Part shown: in pieces, positions 7,474-15,244 of the stretch
How the letters are laid out: each line of letters opens with the position of its first letter
Position numbering within the stretch: the first letter of the stretch is position 1
DNA from: Senimuribacter intestinalis
GTDB lineage: Bacteria; Bacillota; Clostridia; Peptostreptococcales; Anaerovoracaceae
Length of the DNA stretch: 64,000 nt
Assembly (NCBI GenBank): GCA_943192975.1
Contig: CALPCJ010000009.1
Span: forward strand, 1 to 64,000
Direction of reading: 5' to 3'
Notes under the pieces: generated by a model
What the model saw: only the letters and a program-made list of their open reading frames with translations
Told to the model about the DNA's origin: nothing
Database searches by the model: none
Translations under genes and position numbers: made by a program

Positions 7474-8691
7474 TCATATAGAATCGATTATCTCATTTAT
7501 ATTATTCATTAATAAATTGCACGTATTTAATTCGTTATGACATAGTATAACGTCAAGTTTTTTTACGTCTTTATTTTTCATAAGGTGCACTAATCCTAAA
7601 AGATCCGAAAATTGTATTTCTATATGTTCAAGCGTTTCTTTCCATTCTGATTCTGAAAGAAGTCCTGTTTCATAATCCTCATTGATATCAATGATATTCT
7701 CTGAATACATTTTCTCAATTATTTCTATCGCTTCTATATAACGCTTCATTTTTATATTCGTATAAATAGAAATATCCGCAATATCTTCTTCAGTAAAGCC
7801 ATGCCATTTTGCTAATTTCTTTCGCACGCTATCTAACGATATAATATCCGTGACCTGTAGAAGCTCTGGAAAAATATACTTTGCAAACAAATCAAAACTC
7901 ATCTTTTTTCCGGTTTCTTCAGCAAATACACGAACATTAAAACTTGGAAATATGACCATTTCTGGATCCACTTTCATGCATAAAGGAAGTACATCATAGT
8001 AAATATTTCCACCATCTTCACCATCCACAAAAACTATTATAAATAATTCCTCATTAATGATACGATAAAAGTAGTTCTTATTATATTGAAAATCTTGCGC
8101 TGTTAATAAATCTAAGATACTATTCTTTATCTTCTCCTTTTGTTCTTCCGCAGTACGCAGCAAGCTATATTTCAGGGCTATGCGTTCCTCAATTTGCGTT
8201 TTATCTTCAAATCTTGGAATATCACTTAGCATTGAAATTTCACGTTCGATGGAAATTCCTAACGAATGTATCTGTTTATATTCTGTTGTAGTCTCATCAT
8301 AAATACAGCATAGCCCTTCGTGAAATACTGTTTTTAGAAAACATGCACCATTTTCTTTGATAAAGCATGGATCTTCTGGATAACCAAAAATTCCAAAACT
8401 CATTCCAGGAATATCCTGTAGAATATATGTTTTTGTTTTATCGTTAATTCTATATACAAGAATTTTGTTTATCTCCTCAAATTCCGAATTAAAGTAGACC
8501 GTATCCAAATAAGTCACTACTAGTGCACTTTTCATTTTTTCAAAAAAAGGTTGCGCTAAATAGGAAGTATTTTGTTGTCCACAGTTTATATCTGAAAGAG
8601 AAATTCTAAATGAAAGATAAGCAGTGTTTTCACATAAATATCTTAGTAATTTCTGATTCCATATTGCCTCATTAAAGTTTAAAAGTAGCAA
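7474..8691 (-). CDS. Putative two-domain immunity protein for the HYH/HIW-type RHS toxin
   Basis: About 405 residues. The N-terminal 160 or so resemble the immunity candidate at 840-1370 (Pro-Glu-Asp-Pro-Cys stretch, KENG, then GLCCIYDE). The C-terminal 240 form a second, unrelated-looking region, with YFYRIINEELFIIVFVD near its start, that recalls DUF4304-type proteins; this is a weak match by eye. I prefer the TTG at 8691, which has GAGGGTG about six bases upstream, over the GTG at 8700. The gene directly follows the RHS tip at 8784-9728, as 840-1370 follows the related tip at 1442-2194. A fusion of two immunity domains would suit an array that collects defences. Confidence 0.6.
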   Translation of the reverse strand: MLLLNFNEAIWNQKLLRYLCENTAYLSFRISLSDINCGQQNTSYLAQPFFEKMKSALVVTYLDTVYFNSEFEEINKILVYRINDKTKTYILQDIPGMSFGIFGYPEDPCFIKENGACFLKTVFHEGLCCIYDETTTEYKQIHSLGISIEREISMLSDIPRFEDKTQIEERIALKYSLLRTAEEQKEKIKNSILDLLTAQDFQYNKNYFYRIINEELFIIVFVDGEDGGNIYYDVLPLCMKVDPEMVIFPSFNVRVFAEETGKKMSFDLFAKYIFPELLQVTDIISLDSVRKKLAKWHGFTEEDIADISIYTNIKMKRYIEAIEIIEKMYSENIIDINEDYETGLLSESEWKETLEHIEIQFSDLLGLVHLMKNKDVKKLDVILCHNELNTCNLLMNNINEIIDSI

Positions 8692-8739
8692 GGCTAACAC
8701 CCTCTCTTTTTTATTTTACTAGTAATAATTGTTAAATGC

Positions 8740-8770
8740 ACCGGGTATAAATTACTAAGCTATACCCGGT
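8740..8770 (-). promoter_or_regulatory. Inverted repeat between toxin tip and immunity gene
   Basis: ACCGGGTATA (8740-8749) pairs perfectly with TATACCCGGT (8761-8770). It lies 13 bases after the toxin stop at 8784 on the minus strand. No U-tract follows, so simple intrinsic termination is doubtful. Confidence 0.7.
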
Positions 8771-8783
8771 ATGATATCACTAA

Positions 8784-9728
8784 TTATACACCAAAGAACC
8801 AAATATGTGCTTGATTTCTTCGGTTCCAAACATGATAATGATAATAATATCCTATAGTAGATGCTTTACCTTTATCAATTTCCGGTCCAACTACTCCTGA
8901 AAATCGTTTTGCGACATTAAATGCATGCGGTTTATCTACCGCAAAAATATTGTTTTGCGCTTTTACTCTACAAATTGCTTGGTTTAGTGTCAACGCCTTT
9001 CCAATTGCAACATAAGAATATTTTCCACTCTTTTTTAAAGATGCCGCAAAGTATTTACTGCCATGTTTTTTATTCCTTACCTTTTCCCTAATTTTAGACT
9101 GTGCATTTGCAACCGTAGTATATGCTTGTACACTTGTCTGCACTTTTTGCACATAAGATTTTGTACCATTCCATACTTTCTGTGCCCCTTTTCGCAGCTG
9201 GTTACCTATTGAAGATAAGCCATTATCAATTGTTGTACAAAAATCTCTCCATGATTGCTGGAATTCAGGTGTTGACATATATGCCGTTGCTGCAATCAAA
9301 GCCGCAGTCAATGCAGCTATTGCACCAGTTGAAAGAGCAAAATGCCCACTCGGATCGACATAATTCACCGGATTATTCGCACAGTACGCATACAAATGCA
9401 AGGTATTCGGGTCATTCTCACTACCCCTGTACGTATCCTCGGTCAAGAACCTTTTGTCCGCCGGATCATAATACCTGGCATTCAGGTAATAAAGCCCGGT
9501 GCTCGCATCATAAATCCCTCCGGTATAGCAGATTTCGTTATACAAATCCCCGTGAACAGTCGTCTCACCAAAATCACTGTATTCATAAGAGTTTGCACGG
9601 TTTCCGCTGCTGTCCAAAATACTAGTCGTGCTGGCACGGATATCCTTGTTGTAGAAGTAATAATCCTTACCAGTTTCAGCATCCCGCTCAGCAGCAATGA
9701 TATTTCCAGCATCGCCTAACAGATTCAA
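8784..9728 (-). CDS. Orphan RHS C-terminal tip, HYH/HIW-type toxin
   Basis: The protein of about 314 residues starts inside the RHS core (NLLGDAGNIIAAERDAETG) and follows the usual core end to NPVNYVDPSGHF. The variable tip of about 190 residues opens with an Ala-rich hydrophobic segment, passes a Lys-rich region, and ends with a domain containing VVGPEIDKG, YYYHYHVW and AHIWFF. His residues in the HYH and HIW motifs are conserved with the tip at 1442-2194 and are likely to matter for activity. I cannot name the toxin family. The frame is open to about 9846 without a signal peptide, so this is a reservoir tip. An immunity candidate follows at 7474-8691 after a hairpin. Confidence 0.75.
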   Translation of the reverse strand: MNLLGDAGNIIAAERDAETGKDYYFYNKDIRASTTSILDSSGNRANSYEYSDFGETTVHGDLYNEICYTGGIYDASTGLYYLNARYYDPADKRFLTEDTYRGSENDPNTLHLYAYCANNPVNYVDPSGHFALSTGAIAALTAALIAATAYMSTPEFQQSWRDFCTTIDNGLSSIGNQLRKGAQKVWNGTKSYVQKVQTSVQAYTTVANAQSKIREKVRNKKHGSKYFAASLKKSGKYSYVAIGKALTLNQAICRVKAQNNIFAVDKPHAFNVAKRFSGVVGPEIDKGKASTIGYYYHYHVWNRRNQAHIWFFGV

Positions 9729-9940
9729 AGACTTCTTCCCTGCACTGCCGTCGGTAAAGACTACACTGCCGCATCCATAAGCGTAGTGCGTCTCTTCGGA
9801 ACCCTTGCCCTGTACCTGCTCATACTTGGCAATACGCTGACCTGCCGAATCTGATTACCGTTGGCATCATAAATATAAGCAGTATCATCACTTGCAATCA
9901 AATGATTTCTAATATTGCAGCTATAAGTACTATTTGTCAT
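9729..9940 (-). pseudogene. RHS-core remnant with internal deletion
   Basis: From an ATG at 9940 the minus strand reads NSTYSCNIRNHLI then YDANGNQI, like the core of the main RHS gene. It then jumps to the region coding for QRIAKYEQ in another frame, near 9845. Compared with the main gene about 45 codons are lost at this junction. The piece shows how the orphan tip became detached. Confidence 0.6.
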
Positions 9941-10029
9941 AGCAATAAAAGGTTCGTAAAAACATAAATCAAAGCAATAATCCCATGAATGAAGATTATA
10001 ATACTTTTGGAGTTGATTCTCTTTGTCAT
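9937..10029 (-). CDS. Possible 30-residue membrane peptide
   Basis: An ATG at 10029 preceded by AAAGGAAAAAAT opens a 30-codon frame: a short basic N-terminus followed by one hydrophobic helix (IIIFIHGIIALIYVF). Its stop overlaps the ATG of the RHS remnant by four bases. It may be a real small membrane peptide or the tail of a lost gene. Confidence 0.3.
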   Translation of the reverse strand: MTKRINSKSIIIFIHGIIALIYVFTNLLLL

Positions 10030-10061
10030 ATTTTTTCCTTTCATTTGCTACAATATCAAAT

Positions 10062-10739
10062 CTACATCCCGCCTGTACTCATTTTCTTTAATTGATATTT
10101 CAAGTATGCTAGATGAGATTCTATTCTCTCCTTCCTTTCATGAACAAATTTGTAAGTCAATATCATCAATCCGACAAATATTATACTCATCGCAATCCCA
10201 ATTAAATAGTGATGAGTAAACATACTTACACATATCCCAATTATAATAATTACCATAGCAGGAATCATATACAAGCATGACTCTCTTATCCTCTGCTTCT
10301 CTGCTTTCATAAATTCATTTTCATCTAAGATATAATTGACTACAACCGGTTGTTCTGATACTATTTTGCCAATATCAATGCCGCCTTTGTTTAAGGACTC
10401 ATCAGTCACATATTGCATATCTACAGAAGATCGAGACTCTTCTAAAACATCTAGGTTAATCTTTATGCACGGTGATTTTCTTATAAAAAGCGATGCTTCC
10501 GAAAAATCATCATAAGAAATACAAAAATAGATGTAGTTCAAAATGACAATCAATATTTTTTCAATAATTGTAGCTATGATATTTGACTTGCTTTCTTTAA
10601 AAACAAGAACCACATGTTTTTCTTGAATATCAATTTGACAAGTTTCCTCTGCCTTTAATTCCAATTCTATGTTTTCTGTTTCTGTAGTTATGTTTACATC
10701 GACATCATAACTTACTTTTGAATTAATTCTTAGTTTCAT
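10062..10739 (-). CDS. Membrane protein of unknown function in the toxin array
   Basis: The product has 225 residues. The first 150 or so are soluble, rich in beta-prone charged stretches. They are followed by two closely spaced transmembrane helices (around LYMIPAMVIIIIGICVSM and YLIGIAMSIIFVGLMILTY) and a basic C-terminal tail. AGAGG lies six bases before the ATG. The first bases of this gene are also present at the edge of the duplicated block near 5466, where they have been fused to other sequence. No family is recognised; it may be an immunity protein for a lost membrane-active toxin. Confidence 0.6.
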   Translation of the reverse strand: MKLRINSKVSYDVDVNITTETENIELELKAEETCQIDIQEKHVVLVFKESKSNIIATIIEKILIVILNYIYFCISYDDFSEASLFIRKSPCIKINLDVLEESRSSVDMQYVTDESLNKGGIDIGKIVSEQPVVVNYILDENEFMKAEKQRIRESCLYMIPAMVIIIIGICVSMFTHHYLIGIAMSIIFVGLMILTYKFVHERKERIESHLAYLKYQLKKMSTGGM

Positions 10740-10912
10740 TTTTGCCTCTGTTATGAAAAACTAGTAGCTCCAACTTTTTGGAAAGAAATCTCCTCGTCAT
10801 CTTTTATCGTTTTACAGCAAATAATAAATCAGATTACCTAAATAATAACTATAGGCACTTATCACGATTACATATTTCTATTGCATCTGTTTCCCATTTA
10901 TCAAACTAATAA

Positions 10913-11461
10913 CTACTCTACTAATGACCGAACCTCGTGCTCACACTTTACATCCCTTATATAGTTCATTGCCTGTTCCTCTGTTTCGCTGAAAATGATG
11001 CATCGTAATGCGTCAATACAAACAAAAATATCTTCTTCTGTAAAATATAAACATGTTGCTCCCATTTCTCGACACCCGACTAATACCATCTTTTTCAGTA
11101 ATTCAAAGGACTCAATACGCAGGCATTTCCAACTAAGCAAGTTTAAAATAAATCTTGTTTTAAATCCCCATGTTTTTTTCACATATGTCCCCGTGAGCAA
11201 AGTTCCATGAGCGCCTATATACCCTACAATATCTCTTGTTTTGTTATTTTCATAAAGCTTATGAATTAATCTAAGAATATCTCTTTCACCACGAAAAAAC
11301 GCTTCCATAGGAATATTTCCATCCAGCGCTCTCTGAAAAAAGTTTTCTTCTCCACCTTCTAATACCCCACAGCAGATAATCGAATACGGATATTCATTCA
11401 ATAACTCAAAATATTTATCCGCATCACATGATTTTATTGTATCTACAAACATTTTATTCAT
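10913..11461 (-). CDS. Cys-rich immunity-like protein with a scar from another immunity gene upstream
   Basis: From the ATG at 11461, with an AAAGGAAAAAGAGA stretch just upstream, the product has 182 residues (MNKMFVDTIKSCDADKYFEL, later GYIGAHG and KTWGFKTRFI). It contains several Cys. Helical segments of similar length recall ankyrin-like or HEAT-like proteins, but no repeat is clear. The frame is open up to 11611, where 34 codons (MNKKKEYIGLANQLIRQI and onward) are almost identical to the N-terminus of the DUF4303-like protein at 15245-16360. I take that part as a recombination scar, although translation from 11611 is possible. A close paralogue makes up the C-terminal part of 5656-6774. 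Confidence 0.6.
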   Translation of the reverse strand: MNKMFVDTIKSCDADKYFELLNEYPYSIICCGVLEGGEENFFQRALDGNIPMEAFFRGERDILRLIHKLYENNKTRDIVGYIGAHGTLLTGTYVKKTWGFKTRFILNLLSWKCLRIESFELLKKMVLVGCREMGATCLYFTEEDIFVCIDALRCIIFSETEEQAMNYIRDVKCEHEVRSLVE

Positions 11462-11687
11462 TTCTCTTTTTCCTTTTAAAACGTGTGGTTTATATAAATA
11501 ACATTCATATTTCCTTTTTATGCAGTTTTCCATTTTTTCTATATTTTCATCTGTGAGGATTTGGCGAATCAGTTGATTCGCCAAACCTATATATTCTTTT
11601 TTCTTGTTCATATTCAATCATTTAAAGTACACTTGGTTAGAATTCAGATAACCAGCATAATACCATCTGATCGTCTGTTTCTTAATG

Positions 11688-12407
11688 CTAATTCAAGAAA
11701 CTGTCTATTTCTTGTTGTACATTTTTTGAATATTTAATTCCAAAAGCCCCCGTGTAAATTGTTAGTTGAACTGATGTCCCCTCTGACAATTTTTTGTACA
11801 TTTTTTTAGGAATACTAAGCTCTATTTTAGTTTCGTCATCTGCTTCAATAGTAATATAATATACTGTTGAAAACGGTCTCGAACTTTCTACAATCATCTT
11901 CTCAGTTACTATACTTTCTTGCTTTACTTTGGATTGATAAAAAGAACTGTTTATTTGAGTTAGTTGTCCAAATATTCCTATCACACAGATGATGATTATT
12001 ACCAAATCTACAACCCAGTAAGAATTTCTTTTGTTACTATGTATATATAATAACCACATTAAAATTCCAAGACTAATCGCAATTACTGGAAATATCACTT
12101 TCAGCCATTTAGTTGTCTCCTCATCTGCATAAAACACATATTCTGTTGGAATCAGTACTGTTGACACTGGAATAAGCAATGCCCATAATTTGAGTTTCTT
12201 TTTAATTGCAAGAAATCCAAATATCACTATCTCATAGCCTATTAACATAATAATCGGCAAACAGTTCATATCCTTTGTTATCCAAAAAATGAAACCAATG
12301 CACAAATTCACTAACCATAAGATAACATTCCTTTTGTCCAGATTTTTTTTATCTAAACGTTTGAATGATTGATCCATATTCACTTTTACCGATAATCTAT
12401 CCATCAT
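11688..12407 (-). CDS. Polytopic membrane protein with a C-terminal soluble domain, unknown function
   Basis: About 239 residues with five hydrophobic helices between residues 28 and 150, followed by a soluble domain of about 85 residues (IVTEKMIVESSRPF and later TIEADDETKIELSIPKKM). The start overlaps the end of the preceding small gene by four bases (ATGA), so the two are translationally coupled. I do not recognise the family. Location inside the RHS array suggests an accessory or immunity role against a membrane or periplasm-facing toxin, but nothing in the sequence proves it. Confidence 0.6.
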   Translation of the reverse strand: MMDRLSVKVNMDQSFKRLDKKNLDKRNVILWLVNLCIGFIFWITKDMNCLPIIMLIGYEIVIFGFLAIKKKLKLWALLIPVSTVLIPTEYVFYADEETTKWLKVIFPVIAISLGILMWLLYIHSNKRNSYWVVDLVIIIICVIGIFGQLTQINSSFYQSKVKQESIVTEKMIVESSRPFSTVYYITIEADDETKIELSIPKKMYKKLSEGTSVQLTIYTGAFGIKYSKNVQQEIDSFLN

Positions 12408-12634
12408 ACATCTATTGTTATTCTCTCATCAATTTTGGCATCACTCAAATAATCCAAAGCTAGTGAGATAGCCCCTCCTAAGCTACAGAGACTTGTAATT
12501 ACATATGTTATTTTTTGATGTCTTCCCTTTTTAATATAACCACTTAAATAATTCAATGCATTACTAATACCTGCGGAAGAACCGATTCTAATCGTATATC
12601 CAGTAAACCTCCATATTGCTTTTCGGATTTTCAT
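12404..12634 (-). CDS. Small protein coupled to a membrane protein
   Basis: Seventy-six residues, basic at the N-terminus, with a weakly hydrophobic segment (ITYVITSLCSLGGAISLAL) and an acidic end. Its stop overlaps the start of 11688-12407. A good Shine-Dalgarno sequence (AAGGAG) lies about 27 bases before the ATG, too far for normal use, so the start may be misplaced or the 5' end altered. No family is recognised. Confidence 0.45.
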   Translation of the reverse strand: MKIRKAIWRFTGYTIRIGSSAGISNALNYLSGYIKKGRHQKITYVITSLCSLGGAISLALDYLSDAKIDERITIDV

Positions 12635-12775
12635 ATAAAAACTATTGACTTTTGATAGCTAGTCTCCTTATAATATAACTATATAACTCTATGTAATAAA
12701 ATTCCCCAAGACTTACAGATATTTTGCTATTATTATTTTTTAGCGTCTAAGAATATTCCAGGCAGCCATTATGTG

Positions 12776-13312
12776 ATTTCTGAGATTCACGCCAATTCAA
12801 GCTATTCTTCCTAAGAACCGCAAAATATAATATGCTTTACTTGCTGCGCCTCCTGCTCTTTTAAAATGATTCCGTTTACTTTGTCTCTCATTACGAAGCA
12901 ACAGCTATTTTCCCTGGTAAGATACAGAGTTTCTTTCTGTTTTTTATAGATTACACGTAAAGCAACACCTGCACAGCTCATCCTTCCACCCTTTTCTTTA
13001 TTAACTTTGTGTGGAAACTTTCTGAAAATACGACTCACTATCTTTTTCTCTTCCTCTGAAAGTTCTCGAAGAAAATTCAAACGTTTTCCAGTCTCATCGG
13101 TTTCCCACAACTCAATTTGCATTACATTTTTGTGAATCATTTTCTCCTTTGTCCATGGGAGAATCATGCATCCTAGACCCGCCGCCATTGATATTAAAAG
13201 CCTTGTACTAGGATACCACTTGCAATATAGCAACAAGTTTACAGAGAAAATAATCGTACCGACAAAACTTATATAAACCTTTTCTTTAATATCCATTTTA
13301 CGCCTCATTGAT
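12776..13312. repeat. Duplicated block (copy at about 234-768)
   Basis: About 535 bases covering one membrane-protein gene and its 3' flank are near-identical to 234-768, except for the last 80 or so bases, which have diverged more. The similarity begins exactly at the gene's ribosome binding region (TGAGGCGTAAAATGG) in both copies, a clean junction with different upstream sequence. Confidence 0.8.
12811..13296 (-). CDS. Putative membrane-anchored immunity-like protein, copy 2
   Basis: A 161-residue paralogue of 265-750, with two N-terminal hydrophobic segments and a soluble domain. The start at 13296 follows GAGG by six bases. The frame is also open upstream to 13407, but that part encodes a frameshifted relic of the 3' end of a DUF4303-like immunity gene (residues EKMKTLGMIP, compare EMKALGIIP at the end of 15245-16360), so it is not the native N-terminus. 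The last residues differ between the copies (NGIILKEQEAQQVKH versus SGVVLKEKEAQKVKH). It follows the immunity candidate at 13419-14303. Function is not known. Confidence 0.6.
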   Translation of the reverse strand: MDIKEKVYISFVGTIIFSVNLLLYCKWYPSTRLLISMAAGLGCMILPWTKEKMIHKNVMQIELWETDETGKRLNFLRELSEEEKKIVSRIFRKFPHKVNKEKGGRMSCAGVALRVIYKKQKETLYLTRENSCCFVMRDKVNGIILKEQEAQQVKHIIFCGS

Positions 13313-13339
13313 ATTTCAGGAATTATCCAGCTTACCCAT

Positions 13340-13396
13340 CGTTGTGGAATCATTCCAAGCGTTTTCATTTTTTCAAAAATGCATCTGCATAAATTA
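13340..13396 (-). pseudogene. Relic of a DUF4303-like immunity gene 3' end
   Basis: The minus strand still reads the last codons of such a gene (ATGCATTTTTGAAAAAATG, then ACGCTTGGAATGATTCCA), but with a shifted frame and no stop at the expected place. It marks a third former DUF4303 immunity gene in the array. Confidence 0.5.
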
Positions 13397-13418
13397 AACC
13401 AAATCATATGCCACTACT

Positions 13419-14303
13419 CTATGCAGGAAAAATAGGTTTTGCATATCCCAAAACACCTTCCCAACATTCTTTGATTAAAAACAATAAATCACGGCTAACT
13501 ATCAATTTCCGTTCGAAAGACCAATACTCCCACGTCATGTTCACGGGTTCCAAAGCTGCCAAACCATCTTCGCTTATTCGATACAACTTAGTTGAAATAC
13601 TTAATTTCTCGGCAAACTCCTTTGTGATTGATAATCGACCACAAGAATCACACCTATGTGTATCGTATTTAATGCCATCTTGATAGATTGCTTTCGGGGG
13701 CAAAATATTTGTATTTCCGCTTAAGCAATACCCTATTATCATCTTTTTTATATTGCATACTGGAGAAAAATTGCTCTCATGTATTCCTTTATTAATCAAA
13801 AAATCATATAATGGAACAGATAGAATCTGTGCTCCGCTGTCAGAAGCATATCCACAAAAGGTAAATTTAAACATCTTGGCACATGATGGTTCAAGTTTAA
13901 GAATTAGGGGACTCTTCAGTTTTGATGCATTACAAATTTCGCACAATTCTATTTTTGATTCAAGTTCTTCTCTATCACGAAAATTTTCATATTCCTCAAA
14001 TTTGATTGGAAACTCAATCATTGCAGCAGAAGCTTTCCTATAGTCTTCCTCGGAAAATCCCAATTCCTCGTAATAGTCGATATGGTAGAATGGACTTAAT
14101 CCATCTAGTTGTTCTTTCAAATCGTTATAATCTATTTCTCTGTCATTCATAAAAAAAGCTTTGCCATCACCATATATCATAGTAGGCACTTCAAACGTTC
14201 CATAATCATGATTAAATTTTCTTTCACGCAAAATCCGTTCTTTGTTAAAACACCCTATTACTTCATCTTTGATTCTTAATTCTAAGAAAATCTCTTTATG
14301 CAT
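13419..14303 (-). CDS. Putative immunity protein for the HHIIEKR-type RHS nuclease
   Basis: The product has 294 soluble residues. It contains two Cys-X2-Cys pairs (CEIC near residue 128 and CDSC near 220), which could bind zinc or simply be structural. The ATG at 14303 has GGAGAAGAAGG upstream. The gene follows the orphan tip at 14460-15209 after about 156 bases that hold a strong inverted repeat. Order (toxin first, then this gene) and strand fit a cognate immunity protein. I know of no named family for it. Confidence 0.6.
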   Translation of the reverse strand: MHKEIFLELRIKDEVIGCFNKERILRERKFNHDYGTFEVPTMIYGDGKAFFMNDREIDYNDLKEQLDGLSPFYHIDYYEELGFSEEDYRKASAAMIEFPIKFEEYENFRDREELESKIELCEICNASKLKSPLILKLEPSCAKMFKFTFCGYASDSGAQILSVPLYDFLINKGIHESNFSPVCNIKKMIIGYCLSGNTNILPPKAIYQDGIKYDTHRCDSCGRLSITKEFAEKLSISTKLYRISEDGLAALEPVNMTWEYWSFERKLIVSRDLLFLIKECWEGVLGYAKPIFPA

Positions 14304-14397
14304 CCTTCTTCTCCACTGGTTACAAGACCTTTAATCTGAACCCATATACATATCAACTACAATTAAATACTGCCTTCAGTTCTAACTTTTTTATAAT

Positions 14398-14426
14398 CAG
14401 GTCATTAGGATAAGCCTAATGACCTG
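14398..14426 (-). promoter_or_regulatory. Inverted repeat between toxin tip and immunity gene
   Basis: CAGGTCATTAGG (14398-14409) pairs perfectly with CCTAATGACCTG (14415-14426), a 12-bp stem with a 5-base loop. It lies 33 bases after the toxin stop codon. On the minus strand the stem is followed by ATTATAAAAAA and not a U-tract, so classic termination is unlikely in that direction. Confidence 0.75.
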
Positions 14427-14459
14427 ACTTTTATGATAAAACAATTAACTTAAGTTGGA

Positions 14460-15209
14460 CTATTTCCAATGTTTTTCAATTTGATTCATTGCAAGTTGTC
14501 TTAACTCTGGCATATCACTATACACATACCGTATTATTTGTTTCATTTTTTTCTGCGCCATGTTTGAATTAGGACCGCCTACATTTGCAATGACCTTTTT
14601 ATAGCGTTTTGATATCTTTTTATGTAATTCTTTATCTAACACTACACAAGCAAAGTCTTTTTCATGAATATCAAAGTATCGTCGATATCTTTTTTCAATT
14701 ATATGATGGATTTCAATTCTTCCTTTCTTTTGTCCTTTAAGCATCTTATTTAAGGATCTATATGTTCCTGTAATCAAATGCTTACCTTTTTTTAACTCCT
14801 TGATAGTAGTTGGTACTACTATTTTTAATTTCTTTAATTTCCCTGTAGCCTGAATGCCTTTTTTTACATAAGAGCCTGGAACAAAAGGAATAAATGTAGC
14901 TCCAATATCCCATAATAGATATCCTGCAGCTTTCCATGAAGGTGCTTCCAAAAAACTTGCAGCACTCCACCCGATGCTTGCTACATCAATTACTGTTTCC
15001 CAGAAATGCCCACTGGGATCAACGTAATTCACCGGGTTATTCGCACAATACGCATACAAATGCAGCGTGTTCGGGTCATTCTCACTACCCCTGTACGTAT
15101 CCTCCGTCAAGAACCTTTTATCCGCCGGGTCATAATACCTGGCATTCAGGTAATAAAGCCCCGTACTCGCATCATAAATCCCTCCGGTATAGCAGATCTC
15201 GTTATACAA
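14460..15209 (-). CDS. Orphan RHS C-terminal tip with HNH/Endo VII-like nuclease (HHIIEKR)
   Basis: The frame enters the RHS core end at LYNEICYTGG and passes PSGHF into a hydrophobic pre-toxin region (SIGWSAASFLEAPSW, DIGATFIPFVPGSY) often seen before Firmicute toxin tips. The final domain carries IEIHHIIEKRYRR and LDKELHKKISKRY, an HNH/Endo VII pattern in which the paired His and the later His are the probable catalytic and metal ligands. The start shown is a TTG with no clear ribosome site. The frame is open a little further upstream toward the end of the immunity gene at 15245, so how it would be translated is unclear. The likely immunity gene is 13419-14303. Confidence 0.7.
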   Translation of the reverse strand: MYNEICYTGGIYDASTGLYYLNARYYDPADKRFLTEDTYRGSENDPNTLHLYAYCANNPVNYVDPSGHFWETVIDVASIGWSAASFLEAPSWKAAGYLLWDIGATFIPFVPGSYVKKGIQATGKLKKLKIVVPTTIKELKKGKHLITGTYRSLNKMLKGQKKGRIEIHHIIEKRYRRYFDIHEKDFACVVLDKELHKKISKRYKKVIANVGGPNSNMAQKKMKQIIRYVYSDMPELRQLAMNQIEKHWK

Positions 15210-15244
15210 ATCTCCATGAGCAGAAATTATTTCAATAGCAATGA

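Noticed and set aside
9342..9719. Plus-strand open frames of Arg/Ile-rich proteins repeated at 3872, 9342, 15006 and 16885
   Set aside because: They are antisense frames of the RHS core end. They recur because the core DNA recurs, and they lack ribosome sites.
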